From: Erysipelotrichaceae bacterium
GTDB lineage: Bacteria > Bacillota_I > Bacilli_A > Erysipelotrichales > Erysipelotrichaceae
DNA length: 33,508 nt
Assembly: GCA_003520745.1 (NCBI GenBank)
Contig: DOUE01000017.1
Span: forward strand, 1-33,508
Direction: 5' to 3'
Positions 31,056-33,508 of this stretch are shown here, piece by piece; positions within the stretch are counted from its first letter, which is position 1, and each line of letters starts with the position of its first letter. The notes below the pieces were generated by a model. That model made no database searches. It was given only the letters and a program-made list of their open reading frames with translations, and had not been told where the DNA came from. Made by a program: the position numbers and the translations under genes.

Positions 31056-31811
31056 CTATCCGAACCTTCCGGTGATGTAGTCTTCCGTCCGTTTATCGTT
31101 GGGAAGCTGGAAAAGTTTCTTCGTCGCATTCATTTCGATCAGCTCCCCCATCAGGAAGAACGCCGTCTCGTCGCTGATCCGTGCCGCCTGCTGCATGCTA
31201 TGGGTCACGATGACGATCGTATATTCCGTTTTCAAATCCTGGATCAACTCTTCGATCTTGGCGGTGGCGATCGGATCCAAAGCGGACGTGGGTTCGTCCA
31301 TCAGGATGACTTCCGGTTCCATCGCGATCGCCCGGGCGATGCATAGGCGTTGCTGCTGACCGCCGCTTAACCGGAGTGCGTTTTGTCCTAGGCGGTCTTT
31401 CACTTCTTCCCATAACGCCGCCTTCTTCAATGATTTCTCGACGACTTCATCCAAGATTTTCTTATCTTTGATGCCTTGGCATCGCAGCCCGTAGGCCACG
31501 TTTTCGTAAATGGTTTTGGGAAAGGGGTTGGGTTTTTGAAACACCATCCCGACCCTTGTGCGAAGACTCACCACATCCTGGTTCTTATCGTAGATCTCCG
31601 TACCGTCAAGTTTGACGCTTCCTTCGACCTTGCAGTTTTCGATGAGGTCGTTCATACGGTTCAAGCAGCGTAAGAGGGTCGATTTCCCGCATCCGCTAGG
31701 ACCGATGAAGGCGGTCACATGATTCTTCTTCACTTCCATTTCGATGCCGTAAAGCGCTTGTACGCCGGTATAGTAGAGATTGAGATTGCTGATCTTGAGT
31801 ACAGATTCCAT
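31056..31811 (-). CDS. pstB: Phosphate ABC transporter ATP-binding protein PstB
   Basis: This is a 251-residue PstB. Walker A GPSGCGKS is at 37-44; the Q-loop MVFQKPNPFPKTIYENV is the PstB hallmark; LSGGQQQR and DEPTSALDPIAT follow, then HSMQQAARISD. A frame extends upstream to 31874 through the promoter region; GGAGGTAAA places the start at 31811. The genes for the PstC/PstA permease and the PstS binding protein are absent here, though pstB and phoU sit in the usual order. PstB could serve in the PhoR-PhoU signalling complex or pair with permeases encoded elsewhere. Confidence 0.96.
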   Translation of the reverse strand: MESVLKISNLNLYYTGVQALYGIEMEVKKNHVTAFIGPSGCGKSTLLRCLNRMNDLIENCKVEGSVKLDGTEIYDKNQDVVSLRTRVGMVFQKPNPFPKTIYENVAYGLRCQGIKDKKILDEVVEKSLKKAALWEEVKDRLGQNALRLSGGQQQRLCIARAIAMEPEVILMDEPTSALDPIATAKIEELIQDLKTEYTIVIVTHSMQQAARISDETAFFLMGELIEMNATKKLFQLPNDKRTEDYITGRFG

Positions 31812-31830
31812 TTTACCTCCATGAGTCAAA

Positions 31831-31854
31831 TAAAAAACCGGACTCATTGCCGGT
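31831..31854 (-). terminator. Terminator after phoR, overlapping the pstB transcription start
   Basis: ACCGG (31850-31854 side) and CCGGT (31837-31841) with an 8-base loop are followed by TTTTTT on the minus strand. The predicted pstB start (about 31851) falls inside the 5' arm. The loop sequence ATGAGTC (31841-31847) can instead pair with GACTCAT (31821-31827), next to the pstB ribosome binding site. Confidence 0.7.
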
Positions 31855-31857
31855 TTC

Positions 31858-31911
31858 ATTGTATCAACATTCAATCAATTCTCGGTCGAGTTTCGGTTAA
31901 GATTGTGTTAA
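31858..31911 (-). promoter_or_regulatory. PhoP-box-like repeats and promoter of pstB
   Basis: Minus-strand TTAACA (31906-31911) and TTAACC (31895-31900) have the same 11-base period as the nptA repeats; degenerate copies TCGACC (31884-31889) and TTGATT (31873-31878) continue the phase. An extended -10 TGATACAAT (hexamer 31858-31863) follows. The first box overlaps the phoR stop codon. Confidence 0.65.
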
Positions 31912-33131
31912 TTCGTCAAGAGCGTGATCGTGAAGGTCGTCCCCTCGCCTTCGGTCGAGCTCACGGACACTGATCCGCCATGTGCTTCGACGATCCCTTT
32001 GACGATGGCCAACCCTAGACCGCTCCCGCCAGTACTCCGTGCCCGGTGCTTCTCGACACGATAGAAACGGTCGAAGATGTGTTCGAGGTCGGCTTTGGGG
32101 ATGCCGGCGCCGGTATCCAGGACATGGATCTCAATCGTGTTCCCCTGCTTCTCGCAACTGACGCGGACATAGCCTTTGTCCGTCGAGTGGATGGCGTTGG
32201 TGAACAGATTCGTAAATACGTTGTGCATCTTCTGCGGATCCATCTCGATCGAACCGCAGTCCTGGGTGTCGTTGATGAATTCGATGTTTTTCTCCTTGAA
32301 AACCGACTTCAAGGTAGAAAAACTGTTCTCGATGACATCATGCAGGTTGACCCGTTGGGAATGCAGGATGATTTTATTGGAAGAAATCCGCGATAAGGTC
32401 AATAAGTCCTGGATGATCGCATCCATGCGCAGGCTTTCCTGCTGGATTTGAAGTAGGAATTCCTTGCGCGTTTCATCATCGTTGAAATCGGGTCGGTTCA
32501 AGATCTCGACCATGCCTTTGATCGCGGACAAGGGGGTCCTGAGTTCATGCGACGCGTCCGCGATGAACCGCTTCTGCATCCTGTCCCCTTCCATGTAGAC
32601 CGTGATGTCCTGAAAGATCAACAGACAACCGGAATAGCGCTTGTTCTCCTGAAACGGGATCGCGAAGGTCAGATAGTCGCGACCGTTCACATGGATGTTC
32701 TTGATGATCGAGGTTTCTTTCAGATAGGTGTCTTTCATGAAGTTCCGCACTTCCACCTGGATCGCTTCGCTGAGATAATCGACGCTCGTGCGGACCGGTT
32801 TCACAAAGAAGCGGCTGAAAGGTTCGTTGCTTGTGACGATCTCGCCTTTCAGGTTCATCAGGGCCAAAGGCAAAGGGATGTTCTGAAACACGATTTCGAG
32901 CTGCTTGGATTTCAGCGCCCGGTCCTTGTCGCTTGCCAGGATCGTCCGTTGATACTCGAAATTAAGTTTATCCAGTCTCTTCTTGTACTCCGATTCAAGA
33001 CTATAGATCAAGACGCCGATAACCAGCGAGGAAGCGATGAACGCAAGCCAGAACGGCAGGATGCTGAAGATGCCCATGAGAAAAAAACCGATGAGCACCA
33101 GAATCGTCGCATAGAATCGACGGAGTTTCAC
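31908..33131 (-). CDS. phoR: Phosphate-regulon sensor histidine kinase PhoR
   Basis: This 407-residue kinase has two closely spaced membrane helices (about 8-24 and 28-44) and almost no extracytoplasmic loop, then a PAS-like region (about 75-180), the HisKA phosphoacceptor ADASHELRTP with His195, and an HATPase domain with N (NLFTNAI), G1 (DTGAGIP) and G2 (GGSGLGLAIV) boxes. Lack of an outer sensor domain suits phosphate sensing through the Pst-PhoU complex. The start is GTG, overlapping the phoP stop (GTGA), with GGAGGAAAC upstream. Naming rests on the pstB-phoU context; a WalK-like role is excluded by that context only. Confidence 0.9.
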   Translation of the reverse strand: MKLRRFYATILVLIGFFLMGIFSILPFWLAFIASSLVIGVLIYSLESEYKKRLDKLNFEYQRTILASDKDRALKSKQLEIVFQNIPLPLALMNLKGEIVTSNEPFSRFFVKPVRTSVDYLSEAIQVEVRNFMKDTYLKETSIIKNIHVNGRDYLTFAIPFQENKRYSGCLLIFQDITVYMEGDRMQKRFIADASHELRTPLSAIKGMVEILNRPDFNDDETRKEFLLQIQQESLRMDAIIQDLLTLSRISSNKIILHSQRVNLHDVIENSFSTLKSVFKEKNIEFINDTQDCGSIEMDPQKMHNVFTNLFTNAIHSTDKGYVRVSCEKQGNTIEIHVLDTGAGIPKADLEHIFDRFYRVEKHRARSTGGSGLGLAIVKGIVEAHGGSVSVSSTEGEGTTFTITLLTN

Positions 33132-33508
33132 GCCGTTTCCTCCAGGATGTATCCGATGCCGCGTGACGAACGGATCGTCACGTTGCTGTTTTGCAGTTTA
33201 TTGCGGAGTTTGAAGATGTGGACGTCGACGATGCGGGTATCCCCGTCGTAATCGAAGTTCCAGATTTCATTGAGGATCGTATCGCGGGAGAGGACGACGT
33301 TGGGGTTTTTGACGAAGTATTCCAAAAGTTCGAATTCTTTCTTGGTGAGTTCGCTGCGTTTTTCGTTGATGGTCACTTCGCGGCGTGTCAGATCCATGCT
33401 GATTTGTCCGAATTTCAGGGTTTTCGTTTGTTTCTGGGTGGTTCGGCGGAGATGGGCGGCGATGCGTGCCATCAGTTCACGGGATGAAAACGGCTTGGTG
33501 ACATAGTC
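33128..33508 (-). CDS. phoP: Response regulator PhoP, C-terminal part (5' end outside window)
   Basis: Only the last 126 residues are visible. They begin with DYVTKPFSSREL, the end of the receiver domain with its conserved Lys-Pro, then a linker, and an OmpR-type winged helix (about 25-126; LTKKEFELLEYFVKNP and RIVDVHIFKLRNKL). It overlaps phoR (GTGA), forming one transcript. It is the likely binder of the TTAACA repeats near nptA and pstB. The N-terminal receiver with the phosphoacceptor Asp is beyond the window. Confidence 0.92.
   Translation of the reverse strand, partial: DYVTKPFSSRELMARIAAHLRRTTQKQTKTLKFGQISMDLTRREVTINEKRSELTKKEFELLEYFVKNPNVVLSRDTILNEIWNFDYDGDTRIVDVHIFKLRNKLQNSNVTIRSSRGIGYILEETA

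Noticed and set aside
1..33508. UGA read as tryptophan (mollicute code)
   Set aside because: TGA ends cmk, era, cdd, ispG and phoP at family-typical lengths, often in coupled overlaps, so the standard code applies.
1..33508. tRNA, rRNA, CRISPR, insertion sequences, att sites
   Set aside because: Gaps between genes are all under about 230 bases and are explained by promoters, terminators and the riboswitch; no cloverleaf, repeat array or transposase was seen by eye.

Overview
The window is a densely packed block of chromosomal housekeeping genes from a low-to-mid GC Gram-positive bacterium (Bacillota, Bacilli side). I place it among uncultured or lesser-known lineages near the Erysipelotrichia, Haloplasma, Acholeplasma and Izemoplasma groups; this is an inference from gene content and gene order, not a phylogeny. 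TGA is used as a stop (ispG, cmk, era, cdd), so the code is the standard bacterial one and not the UGA=Trp code of many mollicutes. A class B penicillin-binding protein suggests a peptidoglycan wall. Almost everything is on the minus strand; only ispG, ispH and the Na/Pi transporter gene are on the plus strand. I see no rRNA, tRNA, CRISPR array, insertion sequence or prophage.

Layout, left to right. (1) 1-707: two small overlapping genes of unknown function, one secreted and cut by the window edge, one membrane-anchored. (2) 781-5645: yugP-like protease, hup (HU), gpsA, der, cmk and an unknown coiled-coil tail-anchored protein. Most of this resembles the Bacillus cmk-der-gpsA-hbs neighbourhood. 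(3) 5782-6511: riboflavin ECF-transporter S component (ribU) behind a complete FMN riboswitch with a terminator-type expression platform. (4) 6566-7120: efp, encoding an EF-P with Met at the position of the usual modified Lys32. (5) 7192-10458: a complete seven-gene comG operon for the competence pseudopilus, then an MBL-fold hydrolase. (6) 11164-13434: rpmG and a PBP2-type transpeptidase. (7) 13513-16919: ispG, a CshB-like DEAD-box helicase on the opposite strand, and ispH. (8) 16949-20625: a MacB/FtsX-type ABC exporter pair. (9) 20659-28554: one long unidirectional series ybeY-dgkA-cdd-era-recO-glyS-dnaG-rpoD-trmK, joined by small overlaps or short gaps. Blocks 7 and 9 together match the Bacillus ybeY-to-ispG neighbourhood with the ABC pair inserted between trmK and ispH. 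(10) 28618-33508: a phosphate regulon, with a Na/Pi cotransporter (nptA), phoU, pstB, phoR and the 3' part of phoP.

The most interesting signals are regulatory. Direct repeats of TTAACA with an 11-bp period (PhoP-box-like) lie upstream of both nptA and pstB. The pstB promoter seems to be embedded in the phoPR terminator hairpin, so that read-through would be stopped while pstB's own transcript lacks the hairpin's 5' arm. pstB and phoU are present without pstS, pstC or pstA. Three minus-strand genes that face divergent neighbours (PBP2, the helicase, ybeY) each have TATAAT exactly 17 nt before the ATG, which predicts leaders of about 11 nt with the Shine-Dalgarno sequence at the extreme 5' end. 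I found no clearly new multi-gene defence or metabolic system; most genes are recognisable core functions.
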